64,000 bases of DNA from Diospyros lotus (lineage: Eukaryota > Streptophyta > Magnoliopsida > Ericales > Ebenaceae). How positions within the stretch are numbered: position 1 is the stretch's first letter; each line of letters opens with the position of its first letter. The DNA lies in contig NC_068339.1 of assembly GCF_014633365.1 (NCBI RefSeq), forward strand, positions 32,435,316 to 32,499,315, in the 5' to 3' direction. Under the pieces are notes generated by a model. That model was not told where the DNA came from and ran no database searches. It saw nothing but the letters and a program-made list of their open reading frames with translations. The position numbers were made by a program, and so were the translations under genes. Shown here piece after piece: positions 33,050 to 45,725 of the stretch.

Positions 33050-36000
33050 ATGGCACTTAGTAAGGAGTGGATGAATCTTGTCAATGATCGACTTAATGAA
33101 GCTTATCAAATAGGGGTACAAAAGTTTCTAGATTATGCTTTAAAAAAGTTGGGTGCCAAAAATAAGATTCGGTGCCAATGCACAAAATGTTGCAATACTG
33201 ATCTTGGAACTCGTGAGTCTATTGAGACACATCTAATGATACATGGAATATCTGAAGGGTATACATTTTGGTATCATCATGGTGAACTGAACAATGAGCC
33301 TCAATCTGAGTCTGAGGATGAAGAAAATGAGATCTTACAATATGATACTAGTGCTCCAGATGATAGTGATGATGAGATCCAACAATTCATAAATGATTTG
33401 TACCCTCAGTTTAAAGGATTAGACGAAAATAATGAAGATGTTGAATTTCCAAATACCCAAAATTTGCCTGAAATGGAACCGAATAATGGAGCCAAACAGT
33501 TTTACAAGTTGATAGATGACCTTGAGCAACCAATATATCCTGGTTCACTAGTTTCAAGATTATCTGCAATTCTTAAATTATTGCATATAAAGAGTCTTGG
33601 TCGTTGGAGTAATAAGTCATTCACTATGTTGTTTCAATTGTTAAAAGAACTCTTACCTGAAGGGTCTTTCTTACCAGACTCATACTATAATGCGAAAAAG
33701 GTATTGCATGACATTGGTTTGTCTTATGAAAAGTATGACTCTTGTGTGAATGATTGCATGTTGTATTGGAAGACCGACAATGGATGTGACTGTTGCAAGG
33801 TATGTGGTGCTTCTCGATGGAAGAAAGATTATCGTAATGGAGAATTTAAGATGAAAAAAAATGGCAAGAAAATACCAGTAAAAACTCTACGTTACTTTCC
33901 ATTAAAGCCACAACTTCAGAGGTTGTTTATGTCTTCCAAGATAGCCTCTTCTATGAGATGACATTTTGATAAAAGAGTAGATGATGGAGTGATAAGACAC
34001 CCAACTGATTCAATGGCATGGAAGGATTTTGATAAAGTCCATCCAAATTTTGCCTCAGAACCTCATAATGTTAGACTTGGTCTTGCTAGTGATGGCTTTC
34101 AACCTTTTTCTAATTCAAGAACACCATATAGTATATGTCCAGTAGTGCTTATTCCATATAATATAGAGCCTTGGGTTTGCATGAAGCTGTCTAATTTCCT
34201 TTCGTCAATGCTTATCCCAGGACTAGATGGACCAGGGGATGCAATTGATACTTACCTCCAACCTTTGATAGATGAATTAAAGGAGCTATGGGAATTGGGT
34301 GTCGAAACCTTTGATGTGTCAACACGTCAAAATTTTACGATGCGTGCAGCTTTGATGTGGACTATCAATGACTTCCTTGCTTATGGGATTTTATCTGGAT
34401 GGAGTACAAAAGGAAAATTAGCATGTCCTTGTTGTAACAAGAATACTTTTTCGACAAGGCTTACTAACTGTGGGAAACAATGTTATATGGGTCATCGACG
34501 TTATTTGCCTATGAATCACAAATGGAGAAATAATAGGGTTTCATTTGATGGTACAAGGGAAAGAGGGGTCGCTCCAAACTTACTTTCTGGTGTAGATGTT
34601 CTGAAGCAAGTGCAAGTTCTTGAAGGGATTACTTTAACTAAATCTCGTCAATTGAAGACCAAGATAAATCATGAAAATAGGGGAGATAATTGGAACAAAA
34701 AGAGTATATTCTTCAAGCTTCCATATTGGAGTACACTTTTGCTACGACATAATTTGGATGTGATGCACATTGAGAAGAATATATGTGATAACATTCTTGG
34801 AACTATCATGAATGTTAAGGGAAAGACTAAAGACAATTTAAAGTCTCGGCTTGACTTAAAATCAATGGGCATACGACCAGAGCTACACCCAATTGTACAA
34901 GGGGACAAAGTTTTGTTACCACTGCAAGTTATGTTTTGTCTCCAAAGGAAAAGGATGCATTCCTTATATTTTTAAGAAAATTAAGGGTTCCTGATGGATT
35001 TTCATCCAACATATCTCAATGTGTTAACCTCAAAGACCACAAAATTATCAGTTTGAAGAGCCATGATTGTCATGTTCTTATTCAGCATATACTTCCTATT
35101 GCATTACGTGGCATCGTTCCTAATGATGTATGTGAGGCACTCACTGAATTGTCTTTGTTTTTCAAGATATTGAGTGGTAAGGCATACAGTATCGATGGAT
35201 GTACCCCATGGAGAGATATTTGTACAATTTGAAATCGTTTGTCCGTAATAAAACGCACTCAGAAGGCTCAATTGCTGAAGGATACATTGCTAGTGAGTGC
35301 ATGATGCTTTGTTCAAGGTACTTGCATAGCATGGAGACAAAGTTTAACAGGCTTGATAGAAATTACGAGGGTGATGTGCACAATGGAGGTTCACTTGTGT
35401 TCAACCAACGTGGGAGACTTTTGGGAGCTGGAATTACCCGTGATCTAGAAAATAATGAGTGGATTGAAGCATATATATATATTCTAAGGAATTGCAGCAA
35501 AGTTCAGCCATTTATTGAGTAAGATCCAACTTTAATCTTAATGTCACTTTCTTTTAATTTTGTTATACTCTATAATAACTATTTTATATCTACAGAGAGT
35601 ATTCTAGAATTCAATCAGTCACAGCCTTACAACTATCCAAGCAAGAGTGGAATATAAATTTTACTAAATGGTTCGAGTTTAGGGTAAGTGTATTGTGATT
35701 CTTTTTATGCTTTATTTTAGTATATGTGAATTCACTTAAAATAATTGATTTGTAGGTTGCAAGATTACATAGTCAAGATCAGAGCAGCATAGATGAGAGC
35801 ATGTTGTCATTGTCCCGTGGGTCATTAAAAAATGTGGCATTTTACAATGGTTACATTGTCAATGGGTATAGGTTTCATGTGGAACACTATGATAAAAAAT
35901 TAACGACACAAAATAGTGGAGTAGTTGTACTTGGTGATGAGGGAAATGGGAAGGATGAAATAGACTACTATGGCATTTTGACCGAAGTAATTGAGTTACA

Positions 36001-36439
36001 ATATCTTGATAACAATAGAGTAGTACTATTTCGATGCAAATGGTTTGATGTTCATGATACAAATAAAGGCATCAAGGTCGATAAATATGGATTCGTATCC
36101 ATTAACCCATGTCGATTTTTGAAAGGTAATGATCACTTCGTATTAGCCAATCAAGCATCCCAAGTATTTTATATGGATGACAACTACATCAAAGGATGGC
36201 ATGTAGTTATAAAAACACAACCTCGTGATTTATATAATTTCCCATTTCAAAAGGAAGATGACATTGATGATGCAAATCAAACATTTGAAATCAATCCTCA
36301 AAATGCATCAATCCCACCTGAATTTCAAGCTTCCAGCTCAATGGATATAGGTGATAATGTGCATTGGACAAGGAAAGACATGGACCCAATGGTCGTTAAC
36401 ATAACTATTTATTCAAAGAAAAGAAAGGAAAGAAACTAA
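33050..36439 (+). pseudogene. TNP2-type CACTA transposase, broken
   Basis: The transposase cuts element ends. Start chosen at the ATG of MALSKEWM (33050). Exon 1 (33050-35518) has the Transpos_assoc domain with a Cys cluster (CQCTKCCN) and HLMIHG, then an acidic linker, then the Transposase_21 (TNP2) core with NVRLGLASDGFQPF, ACPCCN, HNLDVMHIEKNICDNI. DUF4218-type sequence follows (LSPKEKD, QYRWMYPMERYLYNLKSF). Exon 2 is 35596-35683 and exon 3 35756-36439 (DUF4216-like: NVAFYNGYIVNGYRF, LFRCKWFDV); all junctions have gt/ag. Damage: TGA at 33959-33961 where the family has Trp, a one-base frameshift near 34922, and a frame-changing internal deletion near 35185 that removes part of the DUF4218 region. 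A product would not be full length. Confidence 0.9.
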
Positions 36440-37268
36440 GGTATTGAATTTTATCTCTTTTGCGTTTACTTTTATATGTGCATGCATATATTGCGCATAC
36501 CTAGTTTTTATTGTGCATGCATGTTTATTTTGTTATATGTTACTAATTTATTTTGGTTGTGCTTTGTAGTAATATGAAAGAGACAAACGATAAGGAAGGC
36601 TCAAAGACTGGTAAACATGTCTTCATACCTCCAGGTACTTTACTTAGAGGAAAGGTAAGGGGTTTGTCAACTTCAAGGCCAACATGTTCTTCTAATAGAG
36701 GATCAAAAGTCCAGATCGAAAAGAAAAATGAAAAAGGAGCTAGTAAAAGTTTGCAACATTTTGTTTTTGAGGCAACAAAGGGGTTGGTGTTGGGGAACCC
36801 AGGTTTGTATTACTGTATGCTTTTTGGCCCTTAAATTTGTTCAATTAATAGCATTTTTTTTTTATCTAAGCAAAGAGTTTTGTGATAGGTAACATGTTGC
36901 TGCACAATTTTCTTTTCTACTTTGAGAATAGCAAAATAGAATTAGAAAAAGAAGTTGACCCAGACAAGTACACTTACATGGATATGCTAGAGACATGCTC
37001 AAAACAACTAGATATATATACTGTTGGGATGCACATCATGTATGGGGATGAGATGTGGGTTACATGTGATGCTGATTTGCTTCAAATGTTTCAAGGAAGT
37101 CATAATGAAATGAACATTCATATCTTTGTGTACGAGGATAAGTCAACACGCCCAGTTCCCTTCAAGTTACCAAAACATATTGAAGGACCAGGTTTGGAGA
37201 TATTACTTCTTAGTTGATTTTAGATCTTTGAAGATATTATTAGGTCCTTAAATTTTGTTTTTTTTCTT

Positions 37269-37790
37269 GCTTCACATAAAAAGAAATAGGATATTATTAG
37301 TTTGTATTAGACGCACATGTTTGAAATTGTTTTCTTCTTAAGTATTTAATTTTACTAATTAATTGAATGATTATAGGCCATTTAAGATATTTATTTGGAA
37401 TCCATTAGGTTTTTTCATTTTGTTTTTTGTTGCTTCACAGGAAAAGAAATGGGAGATCATGGTCATGATGAGTCAGTTAGTATTGGATGCGCAGGTTTGA
37501 AATTGGTTTCCTATGAAACTTTAATTCTATTTTTTAATTGAATGATTCTAGATCTATTAAGTTTTTAATTTTTATTTTTTGTTGCTTCACAGAGAAAGAA
37601 ATAGAAAATCAAAGTCATGATGGTTTAAGCCGTATTGAATGCACTAGTTTGATATTATTTTCTTCTTAAATTTTTAATGTTATTCTTAATTGAATTATTC
37701 TAAATTTCCTAAGATATTTATTTAGAATTTAATAAGTTAGGTTGTGGTATTTGTTGCTTCATAGGGAAAGAAAGACAAAATCAGTCAACT
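37269..37790 (+). repeat. four tandem exon-plus-intron units in the TNP1-like gene
   Basis: ttgcttcacaggaaaagaaa-type acceptor/exon starts recur at 37269, 37432, 37584 and 37756 (spacings 163, 152, 172). Each unit has a T-rich intron end, an exon start (aaagaaat.. gatcatggtcatgatg..), then gcaggtttgaaattgttttc and tttaattgaatgattcta. The first copy has lost the AG acceptor (ttcacataaaa) and the last reads ttcatag. Confidence 0.75.
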
Positions 37791-39273
37791 AATGATTCCC
37801 AATGTCTTCCAGACAATACACTAATTGATGAAACTGCACCACAGCCTAATGAAGTCGAACTGCATCCACATCAATCACTAATAAAAAAGAAAGGACGAGT
37901 GGAAAATGATGGTATTTATTTATCATAATTTTGGTATTTATACACATTAATACATAATTATGTAACTTTAACAAATTTATGTCAAACAAACAGAGAAGAG
38001 TTCGAAGAATGAACAAGAACAAAAGAGTTGCAGCTCTAAAAAATGATGACCGACTAGAAGTAACTTTCTACAAAAATCGAGCTGTCGGACCTAATCACGA
38101 GGCTTTTTCAAGACACTTGGGACGGATTGTTCATGATTTTAATATTTGTTCTGTTAGAGTTCATAGTTGGAAGGAAATTGGAGAACAAGAGAAGAGCCAC
38201 ATGTGGGCTGCAATTAAGGTAAATAAAAATTAGTTAATATATATATTTTCAATTTTGGTTATTGATTTGTTCAACTTTTCTTTGTAGGAGAAGTTTAAAA
38301 ATGATAATATGGAGGATCACCGTAAAGATGCACTTTGTCACATGCGTTCCTTGTGGAATAATTGGAGGTCCTTATTGAATATAAAATATATCAAACCGTA
38401 CAATAGTGTACAAGACATTCTAAAGAGAAAACCCATTGAGATCCAAGATCAAGAAGATTGGGAATGGCTTGTCAAAAATCATTTTCAAGCTTCATCCTTC
38501 AAGGTAAACAACCTCGATTTTTTTTTGTAATTCTACTTCTAGTTTTTTAAGGAGTAGCATTTCTATCTCATTGATATACTTTATATTGTTATTAAATTCT
38601 CTAAATTTGGATAGGAAAAAAGTGAAAGAAATTCAAAAAATAGAAAGTAGCCACGCATGCCCCATAGGACCGGAAGCAAACCAATGCGAGAGATTGCATA
38701 CCAAATGGTACTATAACATATACCTTTAACAATTTTCTTACTTTATACATATCAATAGTTTGTTAGATAGCGGTTACTCTAAGCTTTTCATTTTATTTAG
38801 GGAGGCAAAAATGGTTATGAACCCAATTTAGCATAAATGTGGTTTTCAATTAGGAAGAAAGGTGAGAAGTTGGTGGAGCCGGAAGAACAAGAAACATATG
38901 TAAGTTAAATAGTTAATGACACTTGTTTTAATTTTCTTGTTCAATTTTTCACACCCAATTATATTTAATGTGTATTAAATTATACCATGAACATGTTTTA
39001 TAGGATCAACTAGTTCAAACCATCCAATCAAATCCTGAAATGTCAAATCTTGAAATCATTGAGACTTGTTTTGGCCCCCAAGTCAAGAATCATGTTCTTT
39101 TGTATGGTGGCGGGGTGAGACCTAAAGAATTAAAACTTGCGTCTTCAAGCAAGAATGAATTGGAAGAAGAGAACAAGATGCTTAAAGATCGGGTGAAAGC
39201 TCTAGAAGATGTATTTAAAGAATTTATGCAATTTAGGAGTCAAGATCAACCTTCTACATCTCAATCTACTCAG

Positions 39274-41180
39274 GTAATATATAATTCTGTTTATCCCCCG
39301 ACTTTTTTTAGATTTTTGCAAGTATAGCTTCCGTTGTTGACTTATCGGGCTTGAAATTAAATTAGTGGAGTAGAAATCTTTATCTTCCTTTTTAAACTAA
39401 GAGAAATTTAGAATTGCCATGAATGAAAAAAAATGGGTGGTTGCATAAAGTAGAAAACCAGAAGCAGCAAATTTCTAACATATGCATAAAGTAGAATGCA
39501 CATTTGACATACATATAGTTATTTGACATACATGCATAAAATAGATGGGAACTATATGCATAAAGTAGAAAACCAAAAGCTCGATGCATGTCATGAAAAC
39601 CAAAAGTAGATGGCCATGCACGTCATGGAATTTTAGATGCTCATAAGCTCGATTGTGATTTTTTATGCCATCTTCATAAAGAAGCCTTCAATTTTGATTT
39701 TTGACGTGCATGGCCAAGCTTACCAGGTGTATTATGTGTCAAATTGACATTGTTGAGTTTGTCTTGAATTTGTGGATTGGGGGCATTAATGACCCAGTCC
39801 AATATAGAGGAGAATTATGATTTCTCTACCCTAATCCAATTTAGAAGAGGATGGGAGAGAGTGTGAGCACATATTCAAGAACTGAGGATGCATTTATAAG
39901 CTTAGTTTATTGACATAATAAAATTTATTGGTCATCTCTAGCTTGTAGAAGTAGGCATCAAGCAAAAACACATTAAATTTGCTTCTCTTAATAAATTTGA
40001 TTTTTTTTTTCTTGTAGGATTGTGATTGGATTTATTTTTTGCTTAGCAAGATTCAATATTGAAATGGTATAGTATTTTTCCTTTTGACTAATCCTAACAT
40101 ACTTGATACTAAATGAACTACATGTTCTCATTTGTCAACACCTTCCTTATTGATTTTACGTAAGGAACTACATGTGCTCCTATGGTTGTCTTGGTTCTAG
40201 TTAAACCTCTAGATGGCGATGAACAAAATATTTTTAGTTGCTATAGTAACCTACTTAACTTGCTCTCACACTTTCTGTGAAGCTATTCTTTTGTGCTTTT
40301 GTAATCACTATGTTTTTAGTTAAATGTTTTTGTTTTTCGTTGTCACAAAACTAGAAACAACAATTCGATTATGGATATTAAGACTTTAAAATCTCAGCGT
40401 ATCACTGTAACATTGTACCCCTCAATGCATTTTCTGGTTTTTTGTTTTTGCACTTTTTTGGATGTGTCATTCTTTGTACATAGTCTTACCTGATCGTGAC
40501 AGATTTTCCTTGAAAATCTATTTAGTATTACTGTTGCGTGAGATGGCTGAATGTGACTTAGTGTATGTAATCTATATAAACTATTGATTGTGGAATATAA
40601 CTTACGCTGAATGTGATTTAGTATTACTATTGCGTGAGATGGCTGAATGTAACTTACGCTAGTTTATGTAATCTATTTAGTATTACTATTTCACATTTAT
40701 TAATTGATTTTGTATTGCATTGCTGCTGGATTGAACAAGCTTTGCACTGGTTCTATTGATTGTGGAATATAGGACTAGAATAATTTTTGTTAATTTGCCA
40801 GAATATATGTGTTGAATACATATGTATCATAATATATATTATATTTATTTTTTATTATTTTATGTTGGGTCATAGGACTACATTTTAGTAGATAAAAAGA
40901 TGTGAGAATATATGGTGATGGATAAAGATAATTCACAAATTAGAATTCATATAGGTGGCCCCATTCTATAGAACTAAGGCTTGGTGTTTTTGTTAATTTA
41001 CATTTCAATCTACTCTATATTTAAGGGTTTCTATGTTTTGGTACATTTTAGTGATTGTATGTTATGTAGTTTGTGATGGAGACATTTTGAGCTTTGTTAA
41101 TTTTATTTCTAACATTTTATAAAGAAAACATGAACACTTATTTGACTTTAATTTCATGTTTTATTTCTTGTTTTTGTAGG
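39274..41180 (+). other. long intron of the TNP1-like gene, no gene seen
   Basis: It holds gcataaagtagaaaacca repeats at 39440-39580, a pair of ~96-bp-spaced near copies around gcgtgagatggctgaatgt (40536 and 40632), and no coding. Confidence 0.45.
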
Positions 41181-41202
41181 TCAATGAGATAACAAGACTC
41201 TA

Positions 41203-42034
41203 AAGGAAACAATTGCTATCTTAGAGTATATGAACAATTTTATGACTATATATAGTGTTTTGTTGTATATTTTTTAATAGTATATATGATTGTTAAAGTG
41301 TTACTTTTAATTAAATATCTTTTTTGATGTATATTTTTGAATAGTATATACAATTGTCAAAGTGTTATTTTTAGTTGAACATATTCTTTGATGTAATTTA
41401 TTGGCAATTAACACATATATATACTACTTTTGGTGTGTAAATGTTAATGGATAATGAATACTTTAGTGTTATTTGAATGACATGTTTAATTTTATGAGTT
41501 TTATTCCAATTTGATATAGATAATGATATATAGGTTTGGTGGTTTATATCAAAACATGATATTTTTGTCATTGATGACTAGCAATTGTTTTCATATATAC
41601 TATTAAAAAAAAATTAAAAAATTAAAAAAATTAATTTTTTTTTTAACGATAGGAATCATATCGTCACTAATTGTTTATATTATTAACAAGAGGAAATATT
41701 GTTGTTATTGGTTTGTATTTTGATAACTAAAAAGTTATTTTTAACGACAGGAATCATACGGTCGTTAATTGTTTAGACTATTAACGACAGAAAATATTGT
41801 TGTTTTTGGATTATAATTTGGTAGTTAATAATTATTTTTAACGACGGGAATCATACGGTCGCTAATACAATTAACGACGGGTTTATCATTCCCGTCGTTA
41901 AAGACTTTTATCCTCGAAGGCAATAACGACGACTGATGACAAGAAAATTCCCGTCGTTATAACTTTTTAAGGACTGAAAATCAACTTTTAACGACTAATT
42001 TTCCCGTCGTTAAAACCCGTTTTTCTTGTAGTTG
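41203..42034. repeat. 3' region and subterminal repeats of outer CACTA
   Basis: 41203-41600 is AT-rich 3' flank of the TNP1-like gene. From about 41635 the motifs ttaacgacaggaatcata and cccgtcgttaa recur in both directions up to the terminus cttgtagttg at 42025-42034. Confidence 0.7.
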
Positions 42035-42167
42035 CAGTGAGAAGGCGATGTGGGCGGCTGGGGGCAACCGAGGGTGACCAAAAAAGGTGGCGTTGGCCGC
42101 GAGTGGCAACCGGAGGAGGCCCAAGCAGCAGCGTGACAAAGCTGGACCGTGCGCGCATGACAGTGAG
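42035..42167 (+). mobile_element. gypsy LTR segment between CACTA and solo LTR
   Basis: GC-rich DNA, unlike the CACTA but like the GC-rich middle of the LTR at 60050-60430. Probably the continuation of the LTR begun at 18801. The next 5-mer is gtgag, the left target duplication of the following solo LTR. Confidence 0.45.
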
Positions 42168-44837
42168 TGTAACACTTCGTTTTCTCGGGTGTGTTATAAC
42201 TTGGGACAATTCTAGGATAATAATTTTTTTTCCTTTCAAACTAATCCTAAATCACATCATTCCTCATATCTGCCCTATAATTCCCAATCATTTTCTCGAA
42301 AGAGAATTATTATACACATCAAATGCGGAAGCAATGATCGAACCTGATATCTTAACATTAATCGAAATTTAGTTCTTACATCATCATTCCTCAACATAAC
42401 TTAATACAAAGCATAAGTTCTCAATTAACTTTAACCTTAAATAGGATTATACATCTTCATTCTTTCAAAACGTCTAGAATTCAAAGTAACAGAACTTAAA
42501 TACATGGGCTACATTACATACATTTCATTCATCATTCAATTCATCATGTACTTTGCTAAGTGCCATTTCATGCCCCATTCATCCTCGTATCTACTGCAAT
42601 CTCTATCTGGAACGTTTGAATATTCCTGGGGTAAAGTCCAAGTTAGATGATGAATCATCTAAGGGTACAATAAACACATTTCGTGCATGAATGCAAAATG
42701 CAAAATGTCATTTCCATATCATTTCGATTTGAGTCGACTGCACCTAATTGTTGCTCCCCATTTTTACAGCCCCAAGCCGAGGTGTATGGGTGCACCCTTG
42801 GCAGTGCAGCAGTGCTAGTCCATATCTCAAACCCTTATGCGATGCATGATCAATAATATCATCATAAACATATCCACATTTCATGATCAATACATGTAAA
42901 TGCAATCTACATGATATATTCATATCAAGGCATGACAACATGATAAAATTGTTTACTTAAAATCTGGTTTTGGGTTGACCCACTTACAAACCAAGCATTT
43001 TTAATAAAACTAAATCTAGTTGGAAAGTACACTTACCTTCTCAAACTTATGGAGCTACCTCTATATTTGCGCGTTGCCTCGTCCATCGCCTCGATTTGTG
43101 TGCCAACCTCAAAGTTTGCACAAGTCACTTCAACTTAAGTCTCAAAGTATCCTAATCACCATATTTGATTAATAAGCATTAAAACCTATTTTTTCATAAT
43201 TTCTTACATTTTCTTTATTTTTCTCTTTATTTCTACCTTTTTTTCCTTAATAAATCCAAACTAAATATTTCTCAAATATTTCACTATGAAAATTCATAAA
43301 ATAATATTCCTAAATTTTTTGAAATTTTCTAAAAAATTTTACTCGCCTTGACTTAGCCTCTCCGGCTTCCTAGGTATGCGTGTCATATCCTCGAAATGTG
43401 TGCTTGAACCATTTCCTTGCTCAAAATCTCTAAAAAATTAATAAATCTCCCTTTCCTATTTTTCTAGAAATTTCGAGAATTTTTCGCCATTTTTTCCATT
43501 TTTTTTCCTTTCTTTTCTTTCTTCTTTTTCTTCTTTCTTCTTCTTCTTCTTCTCCTCTTCTCCTACTCCTTCTTACTCTACACTACGCCTGCAACTCTTT
43601 CGCCTGCACCAGCTCTATGCGCCCACAGCTCCCGCCGCCGTCACTTGGCTCTGCCAGCCATTGCTGCGGCCAACGCCACCTCACGCCACCGCCCGTGCGA
43701 CCACTACCACAGCCGCTGCCCATGACAGCCTCTCCTGCCTCGCGTTCATCCCGATAAGCTCGCGGCCATGGCCGCCTGCAACTTTGCTGCCAGCTTTGGC
43801 CACATTCGGCCTCACTGGCCGTCACTCTGGCTTCCACCGAGCTCTCCACCATCGCATCTAGCCCCCAGCTCGCTGCTCGCAACTCTTGCGTGTTGCCATC
43901 GCGTCGCCCAGCTGCTGCACAACAGCTCGGTTACTGCCTTAACCCCCTCCAACTGGTCATGATCGGCCCCTCTCGCTGCTCCGCCACCACTGCGTGCCAC
44001 TACCTCGACCGACGTCTCCCTCATGATCTCTTTCCCTTGATCTCACAAGCCCTCTCTTCCTCTCTCTCGGCAGAAGCTCTCATAGCTCACTGCCATTTGC
44101 TTCCCATTTCTTTCTCTATTTATAGAGAATTCACCCCCCCAATTGCATCGCTCATCCCTCTTGGAGTGCAAATCCTTCCAAAACTTGCAGAAACGTGGCT
44201 TCAATCTTGCAGGGTGTGGCTTGAAGGTTGCAAGGCATGGGTAAGTTGCAGAGGGATGGCCTCACGCAAGCACGAGATGTATATATATATATAACTATTA
44301 TATAATACACCAACATATAAGGAAAATTACATTTTTAATCCCATAATTCATTTAATATCACCTGGGTAATTTTCTTATTGCAACCATGCCCTCAAACACT
44401 GAATTAATTTGCATTACGATACCGAAAACGCAAAATTAATAACTTCAAAGTTACTCGAAAACGCCGATTTTGCCCCAGTGTCCTCACCGGGCTATCGTTT
44501 CATCCTGAAACTAATGAAGGGTTGCTCATTACAAAAAATCGGAGCCCTCTCAGCTTCTGTTGACTTCCCGGAAGTTCCTTACGATAATTCATTTTTGTAG
44601 CCAAAATGACAGCTGTATTTTAGCTGTACCGAAAATTGTTCCCAATCCAATTTCTTTCGATACCATAAATCTTATCTCGAAACGCTTATCGAGATCATAT
44701 CATTTTTCTTAGACAATTTTACTCTAAGGCATTCCCTGTAGTCGATTCGGTACTTATAACTGCTATTAAGCCAATTTTTTGGTATTCTAAATTTATCGAA
44801 ATTACGTGGCAAGCTCATACAAACATGGGGTATTATA
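42168..44837 (-). mobile_element. solo gypsy LTR
   Basis: 2670 bp, TGTAACACTTCG to GGGGTATTATA on the plus strand, i.e. TATAATACCCC to CGAAGTGTTACA on the minus. Flanks gtgag and gtgtg agree at four of five bases. A minus-strand TATAAATAG lies at 44116-44124. It is closely alike to 50252-52590 over its whole length and, reversed, to 55876-57862 (caagtgtgttataactt at the ends). Confidence 0.85.
44116..44124 (-). promoter_or_regulatory. LTR TATA box, minus strand
   Basis: ctatttata, TATAAATAG on the minus strand, in the solo LTR; the CT-rich to GC-rich block downstream of it (43560-44040, minus) would be the start of the transcript. Confidence 0.45.
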
Positions 44838-45430
44838 GTGTGTGTTGCAGGGGCTAGAGGTACAAGATGAAGTGAGAAAAAGAAAAAGGAAAATAAAGAA
44901 AGAAAGAAATGAAATGAAATGAAAGAAAATGGAAGAAAATGGGAAAAGGTGAAGAAAATCTCAAAAAATTATAGAAAAATAGGAAATGGAGATTTAGTAA
45001 TATTTCAGAGATTTTGGCGAGAGAAACTATTAGCGCATGCGTTTCAAGGTGATGCACAAAAATCGAGGTGGCGCACAAAAATTGATGTGGTGTGCGGAAT
45101 TGAAGTAGTGTGCGAGAATCGAGGCTGGGCATAAGAATCAAGGCAAGGCTCAGGGATCAAGGTTGTGCGTGAAAAATGAGGCATGTCGTACATACCGAGG
45201 AAGCCTAAGAGGCTAAGCAAAGGGAGCGATTTTATTTGGAAGATTTCACGTAAATCGAGGCAGTTGCACACTCGAGGTTAAAAGCACGCTTCTCGATGCT
45301 TAAGCAAGTTTTCAAAGGTAAGTTAGTTTTCTCGAACTTAATTTATTTATGAAAGGTATTTTCTAAAAGCGTGCCCTATTGTTTGAAATAGTATGCCTAT
45401 ATGTTTGATATGATGCATGCTTCAAAGTAT
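44838..45430 (+). mobile_element. right part of the split gypsy LTR
   Basis: The purine-rich gaagtgagaaaaagaaaaag.. and the gggaaaa..gaaaaatagg stretch resembles 60460-60590 in the LTR at 59292-61929. It then has aatcgaggtggcgcacaaaa-type short repeats (45055-45125). No TGTTACA end is found; it fades into the copia region near 45430. Confidence 0.5.
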
Positions 45431-45725
45431 GTTTTGATATTTTACTCTTAAGATTTAAAACAATTTTTGATAATGACACAATGTTATGAAAATCAATCTT
45501 GAAACCTAAAGAAATAAGCTTGAGTATTTAATTTCAAGCTAAATATCATTTTGATAATCTCAACTTGCTTTTAAATATCATTTTGATAATCTCAACTTAT
45601 TTTTAAATGAAACAAAGTTAAGAGAGTTCAATGACTAAAGATATTATCTGTGAAATCTCTCTTATATCAATCAAATGTTTTTTCTTCATGTTATTTTAGT
45701 GAATAGTTAACTAAGAGTTTTCAAT

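Larger units (their letters stand above)
36574..41202 (+). pseudogene. TNP1-like gene with Transposase_24 domain, many exons, broken
   Basis: Second gene of the CACTA element; the related En/Spm protein binds subterminal repeats. Exons I can place: 36574-36801 (basic), 36891-37190 (acidic, YMDMLETCSKQLDIYTVGMH), small repeated exons at 37441-37790, then 37993-38217 and 38288-38503 (Transposase_24: HSWKEIGEQEKSHMW, DWEWLVKNHF), 38615-38697 (PHRTGSKPM), 38802-38898, 39004-39273 (GGGVRPKELKL, then a coiled coil NELEEENKMLKDRVKALE) and a last short exon near 41181-41202 ending TAA. Exon edges are gt/ag and approximate to a few bases. A TAG near 38650 and a TAG near 38838 break the frame. The intron from 39274 to 41180 is long. 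Confidence 0.8.
19725..42034 (+). mobile_element. outer CACTA (En/Spm) transposon, ~22.3 kb with nested insertions
   Basis: The left end CACTACAACAAAAGCAGG and the right end (reverse complement CAACTACAAGAAAAACGGG, with one extra A) are inverted repeats, and both subterminal regions are full of ttaacgacgg/ccgtcgtta motifs. Inside lie, on the plus strand, a TNP2-type transposase (33050-36439) and a TNP1-like gene (36574-41202), the two genes of autonomous CACTA elements. Without the inner CACTA it would be ~11.4 kb, a usual size. The 3-bp target duplication is not evident (att at 19722-19724 against cag after 42034), perhaps because the right end is altered. Both genes are broken, so it is no longer autonomous. 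Confidence 0.85.

Noticed and set aside
43583..44024. Several overlapping open frames in the GC-rich part of a solo LTR
   Set aside because: High GC content removes stops in all frames; frames lie on both strands and the block sits inside an LTR with known ends.
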